Part shown: positions 27,701 to 37,457 of the stretch, in pieces
Layout of the letters: every line of letters begins with the position of its first letter
Numbering within the stretch: position 1 is the stretch's first letter
Assembly: GCF_050306235.1 (NCBI RefSeq)
Contig: NZ_JBLWFH010000003.1
Span: forward strand, 372,001 to 436,000
Direction of reading: 5' to 3'
Length of the DNA stretch: 64,000 bases
Source of the DNA: Glaciecola sp947496235
GTDB lineage: Bacteria > Pseudomonadota > Gammaproteobacteria > Enterobacterales > Alteromonadaceae
Notes under the pieces: generated by a model
Seen by the model: the letters and a program-made list of their open reading frames with translations, nothing else
Databases searched by the model: none
What the model was told of the DNA's origin: nothing
Made by a program: the position numbers and the translations under genes

Positions 27701-28673
27701 ACAAGGAGAACGGAAGTACTTGTCGAATATGTGGTTTGCCAGTTTTTAACATCAACAATCGATCAACACCTATCGCCACGCCAGAGCATTCTGGCAAGCC
27801 ACTTTCAAGGGCTGATAAAAATGCATGGTCAATAGGTTTAATCTGTTTGTTTAGTTTTTTTCTTTGTTTGTTATCTTGCTTAAATCGAATAGCCTGCTCT
27901 TTGGAATCCGTTAACTCTTCAAAGCCATTGGCCAGTTCCAACTGTTTAAAGTACATTTCAAATCTAAGCGCTGTATGCTTATCCCCAGATAACTTTGCTA
28001 GGGAAGCTTGAGATGCAGGGAAATGGGTCACAATAACAGGCTTGTCCTGACCAATTTTAGGCTCTATATGACGGTTAAATAATACCTGTAACAAACTATC
28101 AATAAAATACTGGGAGTCTGAACTTTCTGTCTTTAATAACTCAGCGTATTCTAGCAAGTCATATCGTTCAGCCATTATTAACATATCTTCAAGACTTACT
28201 GAAAGAGGATTAAATCCTAATAGATTTTGGAATACCTGTTGATAGGTAATTTGTTCTGATGATATGCCTAATAGTACATTTACCAATGCACTTATCTCAT
28301 CAATAAGTTGTTGCATTGAGAAACCACAACGATACCATTCAAGCATAGTAAATTCAGGGCTATGATGCCGCCCTACTTCATCGTTTCTGTAACTCTTGCC
28401 TAAATAAAAAATATCACCACTACCCGCTGCCAGCAGCCGTTTCATATAAAACTCAGGTGACGTTTGTAGATACAATAACGTACTTTCTTGGCTGCCGGGT
28501 AACTGATGCTGGGTTTCTAAGGCTTCAAGGAAAACATCTGTCACCGTGCCTCTTGATAATGCAGGCACATCGACTTCCAGCACTTCTCGCTGTTTGAAAA
28601 ATTCACGAATATTAGAAAGAAAAGCTGCACGAGTGTGCAGCATTTCAATATCAGATGATGGGTACCACCCCAT
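27693..28673 (-). CDS. epmA: Elongation factor P--(R)-beta-lysine ligase
   Basis: A 326-residue class II lysyl-tRNA-synthetase paralogue (GenX/PoxA/YjeA) without the anticodon-binding domain, which attaches (R)-beta-lysine to K34 of EF-P. Seen are FFKQREVLEVDVPALSRG, the LQTSPEFYMKRLL motif 2 region, FYLGKSYRNDEVGRHHSPEFTMLEWYR, and the C-terminal SGVAIGVDRLLML motif 3. Length matches the family. efp lies just upstream on the same strand (8-bp gap) and epmB is divergent, so substrate protein and both modifying enzymes are together. Confidence 0.93.
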   Translation of the reverse strand: MGWYPSSDIEMLHTRAAFLSNIREFFKQREVLEVDVPALSRGTVTDVFLEALETQHQLPGSQESTLLYLQTSPEFYMKRLLAAGSGDIFYLGKSYRNDEVGRHHSPEFTMLEWYRCGFSMQQLIDEISALVNVLLGISSEQITYQQVFQNLLGFNPLSVSLEDMLIMAERYDLLEYAELLKTESSDSQYFIDSLLQVLFNRHIEPKIGQDKPVIVTHFPASQASLAKLSGDKHTALRFEMYFKQLELANGFEELTDSKEQAIRFKQDNKQRKKLNKQIKPIDHAFLSALESGLPECSGVAIGVDRLLMLKTGKPHIRQVLPFSLYD

Positions 28674-28681
28674 ATTAACCT

Positions 28682-29251
28682 TTACTTTTGAACGCGAGAA
28701 ACGTATTCACCACTACGAGTATCGACTTTGATCACTTCGCCAGTTTGCACAAATAAAGGAACGCGCACAACTGCACCTGTGGCTAAGGTTGCTGGTTTTC
28801 CACCTGTGCCTGCTGTATCGCCTTTTAATCCAGGATCGGTTTCAACAATTTCAATTTCAACAAAATTAGGCGGTGAAACAGCTATTGGGCTACCATTCCA
28901 TAAGGTCAGTGTACACACATCATTTTCAACCAACCACTTAACATTATCACCAACCGCTTTTTCATCTGCTGCGATTTGCTCAAACGTCTCATTATTCATA
29001 AAATGCCAGAATTCACCATCGTTGTACAAATAGGCTAAATCGGTGTCCATTACATCAGCACCTTCAACACTTTCACCTGAACGAAACGTTTTTTCTAAGA
29101 CCTTACCGGAAATAAGTTTGCGTATTTTTACGCGGTTGAACGCTTGCCCTTTTCCTGGTTTTACGTATTCATTTTCTAAAATTGCACAAGGCTCACCGTC
29201 AAGCATGACTTTAAGACCGGCTTTAAATTCATTTGTGCTGTAATTCGCCAT
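28682..29251 (-). CDS. efp: Translation elongation factor P
   Basis: A 189-residue EF-P, which rescues ribosomes stalled at polyproline stretches. K34 is present in VKPGKGQAF, the site of beta-lysylation, in agreement with the flanking epmA and epmB. The KOW-like N-terminal domain and two OB domains are complete, ending GEYVSRVQK. AGAGGA precedes the ATG at good spacing. It is divergent from epmB with only 36 bp between starts, so the two promoters must overlap or lie inside coding sequence. Confidence 0.95.
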   Translation of the reverse strand: MANYSTNEFKAGLKVMLDGEPCAILENEYVKPGKGQAFNRVKIRKLISGKVLEKTFRSGESVEGADVMDTDLAYLYNDGEFWHFMNNETFEQIAADEKAVGDNVKWLVENDVCTLTLWNGSPIAVSPPNFVEIEIVETDPGLKGDTAGTGGKPATLATGAVVRVPLFVQTGEVIKVDTRSGEYVSRVQK

Positions 29252-29287
29252 GTAGTCCTCTGATTAATTAGCGGGTAAACTATACAA

Positions 29288-30313
29288 ATGCAGATAATAC
29301 AGAAAAATTTCATCGAAGTAGAGAGCGACTGGCAAAAAGAACTCGCAAATTCGTTTACCAGACCCGACACTTTACTTGAATATTTAGGCTTAGATCCTAA
29401 TAAATACAGGTCGCACTTTGATGCGCGGCAACTATTTCCTATGCGAGTGCCCCGCTATTTTGCTAGTCTGATGGAAAGTGGTAATTGGCACGATCCCTTA
29501 CTGCAACAGGTGATGCCTCATTCGAATGAATATTTAGATTTCGAAGGATTTTTACCAGACCCGTTGCAAGAACAAAAAACAACTTCCCCTGGAATATTGC
29601 ACAAATATCAATCAAGAGTGCTTCTGATTGTCAAAGGCGGCTGTGCAATCAATTGCCGATATTGTTTTCGACGCCACTTTCCATATCAGCAAAACGCCAT
29701 GAGCAAAGGCGATTGGATTTCTGTTTTTTCATCTATTCAACAAGACAAAAATATAAATGAAGTCATCTTATCCGGTGGCGATCCACTTATGGCTAAGGAC
29801 AGTCATTTGTCTTGGATGTGCCAACAAATTGAACAGATCCCGCACATTAAAAGGTTAAGAATCCATACTCGGTTACCTGTTGTATTACCGCAAAGAATTA
29901 ATGCAGAATTTTTAGCATGGTTAACGCAAAGTCGGCTGCAGAAAGTAATGGTGTTGCACATTAATCATGGAAATGAAATTAGTCCTCTTTTGGCAGAAAA
30001 AGTCGCTAAATTAAATGCCTCTAAAGTAACTGTATTGAATCAAGCCGTATTATTAAAAGGTATAAACGACACCTTGGATTCACAGGTTAATTTGCACGAG
30101 GCAAGTTTTTCGGCAGGGATTATTCCGTATTATTTACACTTATTAGATAAAGTAAAAGGTGCAGGTCATTTCGATGTTTCTCATGAGAAAGCAGTAACCT
30201 TAGCGCAAGAACTGTTAACTAAGTTACCAGGCTTTTTAGTACCAAAGCTTGTCAGAGAGATCCCAGGCGAATCCAGTAAAACACCAGTAGACCTATATGC
30301 AAACCAAAGCTAA
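29288..30313 (+). CDS. epmB: EF-P lysine 2,3-aminomutase, radical SAM
   Basis: A 341-residue lysine 2,3-aminomutase-like enzyme that makes (R)-beta-lysine for EF-P. The radical SAM cluster motif is CAINCRYC (C119, C123, C126), followed by FRRHFPY, ILSGGDPLMAKD and RLRIHTRLPVVLP. The PLP lysine is expected in the C-terminal half (IPYYLHLLDKVKGAGHFDV region). No good ribosome-binding site precedes the ATG, which sits very close to the efp start on the other strand. Confidence 0.92.
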   Translation: MQIIQKNFIEVESDWQKELANSFTRPDTLLEYLGLDPNKYRSHFDARQLFPMRVPRYFASLMESGNWHDPLLQQVMPHSNEYLDFEGFLPDPLQEQKTTSPGILHKYQSRVLLIVKGGCAINCRYCFRRHFPYQQNAMSKGDWISVFSSIQQDKNINEVILSGGDPLMAKDSHLSWMCQQIEQIPHIKRLRIHTRLPVVLPQRINAEFLAWLTQSRLQKVMVLHINHGNEISPLLAEKVAKLNASKVTVLNQAVLLKGINDTLDSQVNLHEASFSAGIIPYYLHLLDKVKGAGHFDVSHEKAVTLAQELLTKLPGFLVPKLVREIPGESSKTPVDLYANQS

Positions 30314-30901
30314 CTATCAGCATTAATGGCATTGTTTAGATAAAAGATTTAAAACCCTCGGTTGGTGAATATTGTTTTCAAGCTATTTTGTTTTTTTGTT
30401 CAAAACATTGTTTATAGCAGGAGAAGAATTGCAGTAACTGTGGGCAAAAATCCAAGAGTTGCTTATAACAATTTGTAAAATATTTGTATTTTTATTATAA
30501 CCACTCGAAGTTTTACCACCCATTCGAATCTTAATTTGTTAAAATTTAGTTAACGTATAAACAAATTACATAACGCCTCACGTTTGACCGAATAGCTTGA
30601 AAAACCTATACTTTAGGGTATTACGTTACAGCTAATTACATGATGTAGTAGAGACTTTTCGCAACGAAGTTTTAATGCATGTAAATTATTAGTAAACGTA
30701 ATATTTAAAAAAAATGAAATGTTTGATTGTCGCTATTTTTTTTTGTAAGCTAGCGACCGCGCTTTTTTTGAATAAATGAGAGTTTAATGAAAGCGCTTTC
30801 ATAGCTACTTTTCAACACGTTTAGTGCATGAAAATGGTAAAGGAAAAACGACAAGTTAAACGATATAGCACATTCATCATTGTGGGATCTGGAGAAAGCA
30901 C
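30314..30901. other. Long intergenic region before the halogenase-cluster TonB receptor
   Basis: These 588 bp lie between epmB and the TonB receptor gene. They contain the LacI-type palindrome at 30787-30802. I see no clear epmB terminator, no coding frame and no pectin-regulon motif; the rest is AT-rich and unassigned. Confidence 0.5.
30787..30802. promoter_or_regulatory. LacI-type operator, distinct from the pectin motif
   Basis: ATGAAAGCGCTTTCAT is a perfect 16-bp palindrome with the central CG typical of LacI-family operators, 100 bp before the TonB receptor start. It differs from the pectin palindrome and so implies another LacI-type regulator, which is not encoded in this window. The substrate controlled cannot be told from the site alone. 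Confidence 0.7.
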
Positions 30902-33900
30902 ATGGCTAGAAGAAAGTTTGCCAAGACACAACTGGCAACAAGTTTATCATTAATATTAGGTGTTTCGATGTCGACACCGCTATTAGCTCAAGAAGATAGT
31001 AGCGCAGATGGCGAAACTGAAGTCATTCAGGTAACCGGTATTCGAGGTAGTTTACAAGAAGCAGCCTCGATTAAACGTTCATCCGCAGGTGTTGTTGACG
31101 CAATTTCTGCTGAAGATATAGGTAAATTTCCTGATACAAACTTAGCAGAATCATTGCAGCGTATTACCGGTGTATCGATAAGCCGAACTAATGGTGAAGG
31201 TTCTGAGGTTACTGTTCGTGGTTTTGCTGGCGGTAACAACATGATTACCTTAAATGGCAGAACCATGCCAGCCGCTATCACTTATGGCGCAGGCTCTGGC
31301 GCTGATGGTACGACTCGCGGCGGTAACACCCGTTCATTTGATTTTGCAAACTTAGCTTCTGAAGCCATTCGTGCTGTAGAAGTTTACAAAACCGGTAAAG
31401 CTAACATAGCCACTGGTGGTATTGGTGCAACCATCAACATCATAACCGCCAAGCCTTTAGATCAAGAAGGCTTTGTTGCCACTGCTGGGGTTAAAGCTGT
31501 AAACGATACCACGAATCGTACTGGTGATGATATTACGCCAGAAGTGTCGGCCATTGTAAGTTATGCAAACGATGATGCGACTTGGGGTGTTAGTGTTGCG
31601 GCTATCCACCAACAACGAGATTCTGGCTACACTGGCGCAACCGTAAACAACTGGAACATAGATTATTGGGATGACATTGCAGATCCTGATAGATTGTGGA
31701 ACAACGCAGATGCTAACTATGTAAATGCACCTGAACAAGGTCAGTTATATGCACGTCCGAATGATATCCGTTATGCGTTTTCTAATACTCAACGTACAAG
31801 AGATAATCTTCAGTTAAATCTTCAATTTGCACCTACTGATAATTTCACAGGTTCTATCGATTATACCTTTGCTGAAAACGAAATTGTTGAGCAACGTGGT
31901 GAAATTACCAACTGGCTTCAGACAGGTACCAATACTGATACAGTTGAATTTGATAACTCAGTTGTAAAAACACCAATTTACGTATCAGAAGTATATGCTG
32001 GCGGTATTGATGAAGGTTATGAGCAACAATGGCGCGAACAAACTAACACGTTAGATTCCATTGGTGTTAATTTTGAATATGCAGTCAGTGACGACTTTAC
32101 CATCATTTTTGATGCTCACGACTCAGAAATGCACAGCCGAGGCACAGGTCCTAGAGGTTCAGGTGAAATCGCAGTGGGTCTTGGTGCGCCAACAGTTACT
32201 GATCGCGAATGGTTCTGGGATGGTGAATTACCCACTTACTTGAACAGTTATGATGACAGTATCCGCGGTGCCAACAATAACGGACAAGTTGACGCAGGCG
32301 ATGTCGGCTCGTCAATCGCGCGTATCAGAAACGCATCACAAAAATCTACCATTACACAATTTAAATTAGACGCTGAATATATGTTGGATAACGGCCGCTT
32401 TGATTTTGGTATCGAAGCGCGTGAAATGGAATCGCGTTCTTTCCAAACTGCCGGTAACAACATCGCACTAGGTAACTGGGGTGTTGCTAATCCTGGCGAA
32501 TTTGGTGATTTGATTCAGCCATTCGATCTGCCTGGCGAATTTGATGATTACGGGGTAAGAGCTGGCGGATATGGCTTCATTGCAGATGCAAGAGAACTTT
32601 ATACTGCAGCTGAGAGTTTATATCCTGGTATTCCTTCTGGCACAGAAACCGCACTTTCATTTGACGATACCATCCAAGAAGACACGCTAGCAGCGTATGC
32701 TCAAGTTGCTTTAGATGGTGAAATTGGTGATATGTTCTTTAGCGTACTTACTGGTATTCGTTACGAAGAAACGGAAGTTACATCGACATCTTTGGTGGGT
32801 TCAACCTACTTCCAGTGGGAAGATAACAACGATATCATAGCTTATGTCGATGGAAGTGTTCCGCCTTCTCCTGCCAGTGCAGAAAACAAATATGATTTCT
32901 TACTGCCAAGCTTAGACGTAAAACTTGAAATTACTGATGATTTAATTGGTCGTTTCTCTTACAGTAAAACTATTGCTAGAGCTGGCTTAGGTAGCCTAGG
33001 TGTTTCTGCAAGTAACTTTGCTGGCGGTGGTGGTTCAACCTTGCTAGGTGCACAACCTACAGCTAACGCGTCGAACCCTGGTTTGCTGCCATTAGAGTCT
33101 TCCAACGTTGACTTATCTTTAGAGTGGTATTACGACCCCACTAGCTATGCATCTGTCGGATTGTTCCAAAAAGATGTGGTTAACTTCTTAGGATCTCGCC
33201 AAGTTGACCAAACCTTACTTGGTATTCGCGATGTTACTGGTGGTCCTCGAGCTCAAGCCGCGGCTCAAGCCTTGCAAGATCGTGGCTTTGCTGTTGACGA
33301 TACTTCCTTGTACGCAATGGCAGTATTGTTGAGTCAGCCAGGTGCCTTCCCGAACGGAGCTGACGACTACACAGGTACACCTGAGCAAATTCAGCAATTA
33401 GCAGAAACTGCAGGCTGGGACTTAAGAGCAAATGATTCAGATCCGCTGACGGTGTTTAGAACCAGCACGCCGGACAACAACCGCGCGGCCAAGATTTACG
33501 GTGCAGAGTTTGCGGTACAGCATTTCTTCGGCGAAACTGGTTTTGGTGTTCAGGCGAACTACACCATTGTACGTGGCGATGTAGGCTTTAATAACGAAGC
33601 TGATCCGAATGAATCTCAGTTCGCACTTGTGGGTTTAAGTGATACGGCTAACTTGGTTGCACTTTATGAAAAAGACGCATTACAAGCGCGTATCGCATTA
33701 AACTGGCGTGACGAGTATTTGGCAGAAGTTAACAAGGGTAGTTCGAATAACCCTCGTTATGTAGAAGCTTACACACAGATCGATATTAATGTTAGTTATG
33801 ATATTAGTGAAAATCTGACAGTATTCTTCGAAGGTTTAAACATAACCGAAGAAAATATTCGTGAACATGCGCGTAACGAAAGACAGTTATGGTATTTAAC

Positions 33901-33946
33901 TGAACTTGGTGCTCGTTACAACCTTGGTGCTCGATACAAGTTCTAA
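30902..33946 (+). CDS. TonB-dependent receptor, carbohydrate type, of the SapC/halogenase cluster
   Basis: A 1014-residue outer-membrane receptor: signal peptide ending near LLAQ-EDSS, TonB-box-like VIQVTGIRGSL, plug with IGKFPDTNLAESLQRITGVSISR, VTVRGFAGGNNMITLNGR and GGIGATINI, then a barrel ending with LGARYKF. The IGKFPDxNLAESLQR plug type is characteristic of the large polysaccharide-type receptors of marine Alteromonadales. Three genes (SapC, cupin, halogenase-like) follow on the same strand after a terminator-like hairpin at 33996, a set often seen together. The LacI-type operator upstream suggests sugar-responsive control. Confidence 0.88.
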   Translation: MARRKFAKTQLATSLSLILGVSMSTPLLAQEDSSADGETEVIQVTGIRGSLQEAASIKRSSAGVVDAISAEDIGKFPDTNLAESLQRITGVSISRTNGEGSEVTVRGFAGGNNMITLNGRTMPAAITYGAGSGADGTTRGGNTRSFDFANLASEAIRAVEVYKTGKANIATGGIGATINIITAKPLDQEGFVATAGVKAVNDTTNRTGDDITPEVSAIVSYANDDATWGVSVAAIHQQRDSGYTGATVNNWNIDYWDDIADPDRLWNNADANYVNAPEQGQLYARPNDIRYAFSNTQRTRDNLQLNLQFAPTDNFTGSIDYTFAENEIVEQRGEITNWLQTGTNTDTVEFDNSVVKTPIYVSEVYAGGIDEGYEQQWREQTNTLDSIGVNFEYAVSDDFTIIFDAHDSEMHSRGTGPRGSGEIAVGLGAPTVTDREWFWDGELPTYLNSYDDSIRGANNNGQVDAGDVGSSIARIRNASQKSTITQFKLDAEYMLDNGRFDFGIEAREMESRSFQTAGNNIALGNWGVANPGEFGDLIQPFDLPGEFDDYGVRAGGYGFIADARELYTAAESLYPGIPSGTETALSFDDTIQEDTLAAYAQVALDGEIGDMFFSVLTGIRYEETEVTSTSLVGSTYFQWEDNNDIIAYVDGSVPPSPASAENKYDFLLPSLDVKLEITDDLIGRFSYSKTIARAGLGSLGVSASNFAGGGGSTLLGAQPTANASNPGLLPLESSNVDLSLEWYYDPTSYASVGLFQKDVVNFLGSRQVDQTLLGIRDVTGGPRAQAAAQALQDRGFAVDDTSLYAMAVLLSQPGAFPNGADDYTGTPEQIQQLAETAGWDLRANDSDPLTVFRTSTPDNNRAAKIYGAEFAVQHFFGETGFGVQANYTIVRGDVGFNNEADPNESQFALVGLSDTANLVALYEKDALQARIALNWRDEYLAEVNKGSSNNPRYVEAYTQIDINVSYDISENLTVFFEGLNITEENIREHARNERQLWYLTELGARYNLGARYKF

Positions 33947-33995
33947 GTATAAGAACTCAGCACTGGTAACTTAAGTTGCCAGTGCATTGGCTATC

Positions 33996-34023
33996 AAAAA
34001 GCCGCTGATAAAAGCGGCTTTTT
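33996..34023 (+). terminator. Terminator after the TonB receptor
   Basis: An 11-bp stem AAAAAGCCGCT / AGCGGCTTTTT with a short loop ends in a T-run. It lies 50 bp after the receptor stop; it may attenuate rather than fully block transcription into the SapC-cupin-halogenase genes. Confidence 0.82.
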
Positions 34024-34132
34024 CAATTCTAATCAATAACTAGTAAGCTTGTTTCAAATGGGCATTATTGTAAACTGCTTTTTATTAACGGGAAGCAAAA
34101 TCAGCATTTAGTGGCCGAAGGATATTGTATAC

Positions 34133-34864
34133 ATGGCAAATCATGCGTTATTAAATAATATTACTCATAAAGACACCAAAGTCATTTCTCACTATGGAAG
34201 TCAGTATGGCGACAACCTAGCAAGTGTCTTAGTGTTTCCTACTGAATTTATAGAATTGCAAAAACATTACCCTATCTTCCTTCGACAAGACCAAGGATCG
34301 GGAAAGTATCAATGCGCTGTTCTCTTGGGCTTGGAAAAAGATGAAAATTTGTTTTTAGATGAGTCTCACCCTTCAGGCTGGAATGCTGATTATGTACCAG
34401 CCATAGTAAGTCGAGGTCCATTTCTTATTGGCTTTCAACCGCAAGAAGACTCAGATGAGCAAAAAGCCGTAATTCATATTGATATGGATCATCCAAAGGT
34501 CAATGAAAATGAAGGACAATCCGTATTCTTAACGCACGGTGGAAATAGTCCTTATTTGGAACATATATCTAAATGTCTGCAGGTAATTAATTCTGGTATG
34601 AACATGCAAGCCGATATGTTGGCAAAATTTGTTGAATTAGACCTAATTGAACCCGTTAACATCGATTTTGAATTGGCAAACGGTGAAAAGCGGCAACTTT
34701 CAGGTAACTTTACCATTCATGAAGAGAAATTATCATCTTTACCTGCGCAGAGCTTATATGATCTAAATAAAGCTGGGTATTTACAACTTGCTTTCGCAAT
34801 TATTTCATCCATGACCAATGTGAGAAAACTAATCAATTTAAAAAACTTACGCTTGGCGCAATAG
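34133..34864 (+). CDS. SapC family protein
   Basis: A 243-residue SapC-domain protein, named after a surface-layer/antimicrobial-resistance-related protein; its real function in marine bacteria is unknown. The family blocks FPTEFIELQKHYPIFLRQD, CAVLLGLEKDENLF, YVPAIVSRGPFLIGF and a late GNFTIHEEKL are visible. No signal peptide. It is followed after 11 bp by the cupin gene and forms an operon with it and the halogenase-like gene. Confidence 0.85.
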   Translation: MANHALLNNITHKDTKVISHYGSQYGDNLASVLVFPTEFIELQKHYPIFLRQDQGSGKYQCAVLLGLEKDENLFLDESHPSGWNADYVPAIVSRGPFLIGFQPQEDSDEQKAVIHIDMDHPKVNENEGQSVFLTHGGNSPYLEHISKCLQVINSGMNMQADMLAKFVELDLIEPVNIDFELANGEKRQLSGNFTIHEEKLSSLPAQSLYDLNKAGYLQLAFAIISSMTNVRKLINLKNLRLAQ

Positions 34865-34875
34865 CACGGGGCAAC

Positions 34876-35910
34876 ATGTTACCCATAAGTAAAAAAGTCA
34901 AAGAAATTGAGATTGTCGAGCCGGGTCAAATTCCTGAAGACATAGATTCAAATCTTGAGCCTCTAATTTTAAGAGGTTTAGTAAAAGATTGGGATCTGGT
35001 TCACATAGGTAAAGAGTCAGATACAAAAACTGCGGCTCATTTGAAATCATTTTATAATGGTCGTCCTACTCTCACTTACTTTGGCAGTCCAGACTTGCTG
35101 GGGAAATACGGCTACAACGAAAACGCTACTGAACTCAACTTTGAAAAACGTAAAGCGCAATTAGATGAAGTCTTAGACCAAATTGTTAGCCATATCCAAG
35201 ATGAATCGCCACCCAGTATTTATATCGCTTCAAACGTTATTGATTTAAATTTTCCAGGGTTACGAAAAAACAATGACTTAGATATGTCATTCGCCACTAA
35301 GAATCCCAATTCAGAACCGCCAATTCCAAGTATTTGGATCGGTAATAAATCCATTGCGAGATGCCACTATGACGCCTCGGATAATATTGCTTGCGTGGTA
35401 AAAGGTGAGCGTCGCTTTATTTTGTTTCCGCCTGATCAAATCGAAAATTTGTATCCTGGCCCCTTATCGCCAACACCCGGCGGCCAAGCTATTAGCATGG
35501 TGGATTTACACAACCCAGATTATCTACAGCATCCGAAGTTCAAACAAGCGGTAGAGCATGGACTAGTTGCGGAATTAGCGCCCGGAGACGCTATCTTCAT
35601 TCCAAGTATGTGGTGGCATCAGGTAGAAGGGTTAGGGAATTTTAATATTCTGGTCAATTATTGGTGGAGTGCAGCCGAGCGATTTATGGGCTCGGCTATG
35701 AATGTACTTTATCATGCAATGTTGAGCCTGCGTGATAAACCTCCCCATGAAAAAGCCGCATGGAAGCATGTATTTGATTACTACATATTCAATAATCAAT
35801 CGCTACCAACTGAACATTTACCTGAAGAGTCCCATGGATTTCTTGAGCCCATGGACGAATTTAAATCTCGTCAGTTACGCGCCATGTTAATCAACAAATT
35901 AAATAGATAA
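34876..35910 (+). CDS. Cupin-like/JmjC-type 2OG-Fe(II) oxygenase-like protein
   Basis: A 344-residue cupin-like (cupin_8/JmjC-type) protein. The iron-binding triad is visible as H164 and D166 in CHYDASDN and H248 in WWHQVE; the barrel segments GERRFILFPPDQI and LAPGDAIFIPSMWW fit. Members hydroxylate proteins or small molecules; the substrate here is unknown. It sits between SapC (11 bp) and the halogenase-like gene (13 bp), so the product may act in the same process, perhaps on a tryptophan- or sugar-containing target. Confidence 0.83.
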   Translation: MLPISKKVKEIEIVEPGQIPEDIDSNLEPLILRGLVKDWDLVHIGKESDTKTAAHLKSFYNGRPTLTYFGSPDLLGKYGYNENATELNFEKRKAQLDEVLDQIVSHIQDESPPSIYIASNVIDLNFPGLRKNNDLDMSFATKNPNSEPPIPSIWIGNKSIARCHYDASDNIACVVKGERRFILFPPDQIENLYPGPLSPTPGGQAISMVDLHNPDYLQHPKFKQAVEHGLVAELAPGDAIFIPSMWWHQVEGLGNFNILVNYWWSAAERFMGSAMNVLYHAMLSLRDKPPHEKAAWKHVFDYYIFNNQSLPTEHLPEESHGFLEPMDEFKSRQLRAMLINKLNR

Positions 35911-35923
35911 AGAGAGTTTAGCA

Positions 35924-37402
35924 GTGAAAAATACGGTTCAGACCATTGTAATCGCCGGCGGAGGAACTGCCGGTTGGACAGCAGCAGCTGCAATTGCTAA
36001 GCAAATGGGACCTACGGTGAATCTTATTCTGGTGGAGTCTGATGATATTGGTACTGTAGGAGTTGGTGAAGCTACAATTCCACCAATGCGAGTCTTTCAT
36101 AAACTATTGGGCATTAATGAACAAGACTTCATGCGAGCAACCTCTGCAACCTTCAAATTGGGCATTCAATTTGAAAATTGGGGACAAAAAGGTGATACCT
36201 ATATCCATTCATTTGGGCTGACGGGCAGAGAAAGTTTTGTTGCGCCTTTTCATCATTTTTGGCTGTATGGTAAAGAACAAGGATTTGCCAAAGAATTTGG
36301 TAAGTATTGTTTTGAACTAGAAGCGGCAAAACAAGACAAGTTCGCCACATCTGAAAAGGCAAACGTCCAATTCGCCTATCATTTAGATTCCAGTCAATAT
36401 GCTGTGCTGTTAAGAAATTACAGTGAAAGTCGCGGCGTTGTCAGAAAAGAAGGCAAAATTAAACAGGTAAAACAAGACCCAACATCTGGCTTTATCCAAA
36501 GTATAGTGCTTGAATCAGGAGAAGAAATTGCTGGCGATTTCTTTATCGACTGCACGGGATTTAGAGGTTTACTCATAGAAGAAACCTTAAAAACGGGTTA
36601 TCAAGATTGGTCCCATTGGCTTCCTTGCGATAGTGCGGTGGCAGTGCAAACCGAAAGCGTCGGAGCCCCAAGACCTATTACTAGAGCTATCGCCCACGAT
36701 AGTGGCTGGCAGTGGCAAATTCCTTTGCAACATAGGGTCGGCAATGGCTTAGTTTATTGCAGTCAATATATGCCCGACGAAGAGGCAATACCATTTTTGC
36801 TTAACGAAGTATCGGGCACTCCCATTACTCAACCTAAAGTCATTAAATTTAAGACCGGAAGACGGCTAAAAGCATGGAATAAAAACTGCTTGGCCTTGGG
36901 CTTGTCTAGCGGCTTTGTTGAGCCACTTGAATCAACCAGTATTCATCTTATTATGATGGGTATTATTCGATTCCTTAAACTGTTTCCAAATGGTGTTGTC
37001 AATCAGACCATTGAAGATGAGTATAATCGTCAAACCATAGATGAAATTACCAAAATCCGTGATTTTATTATTTTGCATTACCACGCAACGGCTCGACAAG
37101 ACACGCCTTTTTGGCAATATTGTCATGATATGCAAGTACCAGAAACATTAAAACATCGTATGCAGTTGTTTGAAGAATTTGGTCATGCTTTTCAAGAAGA
37201 TGGCGAACTCTTTAGAGTCGATTCTTGGACTCAAGTAATGTTAGGTCAAGGCATCATGCCTAAAAACTTCCACGCGAGTGTGAGAGGAATGCCTGTAACT
37301 GAACTACAACGCTTTCTACAAGGCATTGAAATGTCCATCGAAAAAAATGTTCAAACAATGCCTTCTCACCAAGCGTTTATTAACGCTTACTGCAGAAAAT
37401 AA
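35924..37402 (+). CDS. Tryptophan halogenase family flavoprotein
   Basis: A 492-residue FAD-dependent halogenase-like protein. The FAD motif GGGTAGW lies at the N-terminus, GEATIPP follows, the lysine equivalent to the catalytic K79 of PrnA is K78 in ATFKLGIQFENW, the GWQWQIP motif is at about 260-266, and FVEPLESTSIHL contains the second catalytic-type glutamate. All key residues are present, so it may halogenate, but clusters of this kind beside TonB receptors lie in sugar-utilisation contexts and the true substrate is unknown. It starts at GTG (35924) with an AGAGAG ribosome-binding site. Confidence 0.85.
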   Translation: MKNTVQTIVIAGGGTAGWTAAAAIAKQMGPTVNLILVESDDIGTVGVGEATIPPMRVFHKLLGINEQDFMRATSATFKLGIQFENWGQKGDTYIHSFGLTGRESFVAPFHHFWLYGKEQGFAKEFGKYCFELEAAKQDKFATSEKANVQFAYHLDSSQYAVLLRNYSESRGVVRKEGKIKQVKQDPTSGFIQSIVLESGEEIAGDFFIDCTGFRGLLIEETLKTGYQDWSHWLPCDSAVAVQTESVGAPRPITRAIAHDSGWQWQIPLQHRVGNGLVYCSQYMPDEEAIPFLLNEVSGTPITQPKVIKFKTGRRLKAWNKNCLALGLSSGFVEPLESTSIHLIMMGIIRFLKLFPNGVVNQTIEDEYNRQTIDEITKIRDFIILHYHATARQDTPFWQYCHDMQVPETLKHRMQLFEEFGHAFQEDGELFRVDSWTQVMLGQGIMPKNFHASVRGMPVTELQRFLQGIEMSIEKNVQTMPSHQAFINAYCRK

Positions 37403-37425
37403 CGGACTAAAATAATCCCCCTTTA

Positions 37426-37444
37426 CGCAGGTATTTTACCTGCG
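37426..37444. terminator. Hairpin between converging genes
   Basis: The arms CGCAGGTA (37426-37433) and TACCTGCG (37437-37444), flanked by TTTA and CAAA, form a stem between the halogenase-like gene (+) and the DUF4861 gene (-). The short T-runs make it a moderate bidirectional terminator. Confidence 0.55.
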
Positions 37445-37457
37445 CAAAGGCGCCATA

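Noticed and set aside
33961..33984. Palindrome-like stretch CACTGGTAACTTAAGTTGCCAGTG
   Set aside because: It lies directly after the receptor stop and before a clear terminator; probably part of the same termination region, not an operator.
35924..37402. Halogenase as sign of a secondary-metabolite gene cluster
   Set aside because: No peptide or polyketide synthase or other biosynthetic gene lies nearby; context is a TonB receptor set.
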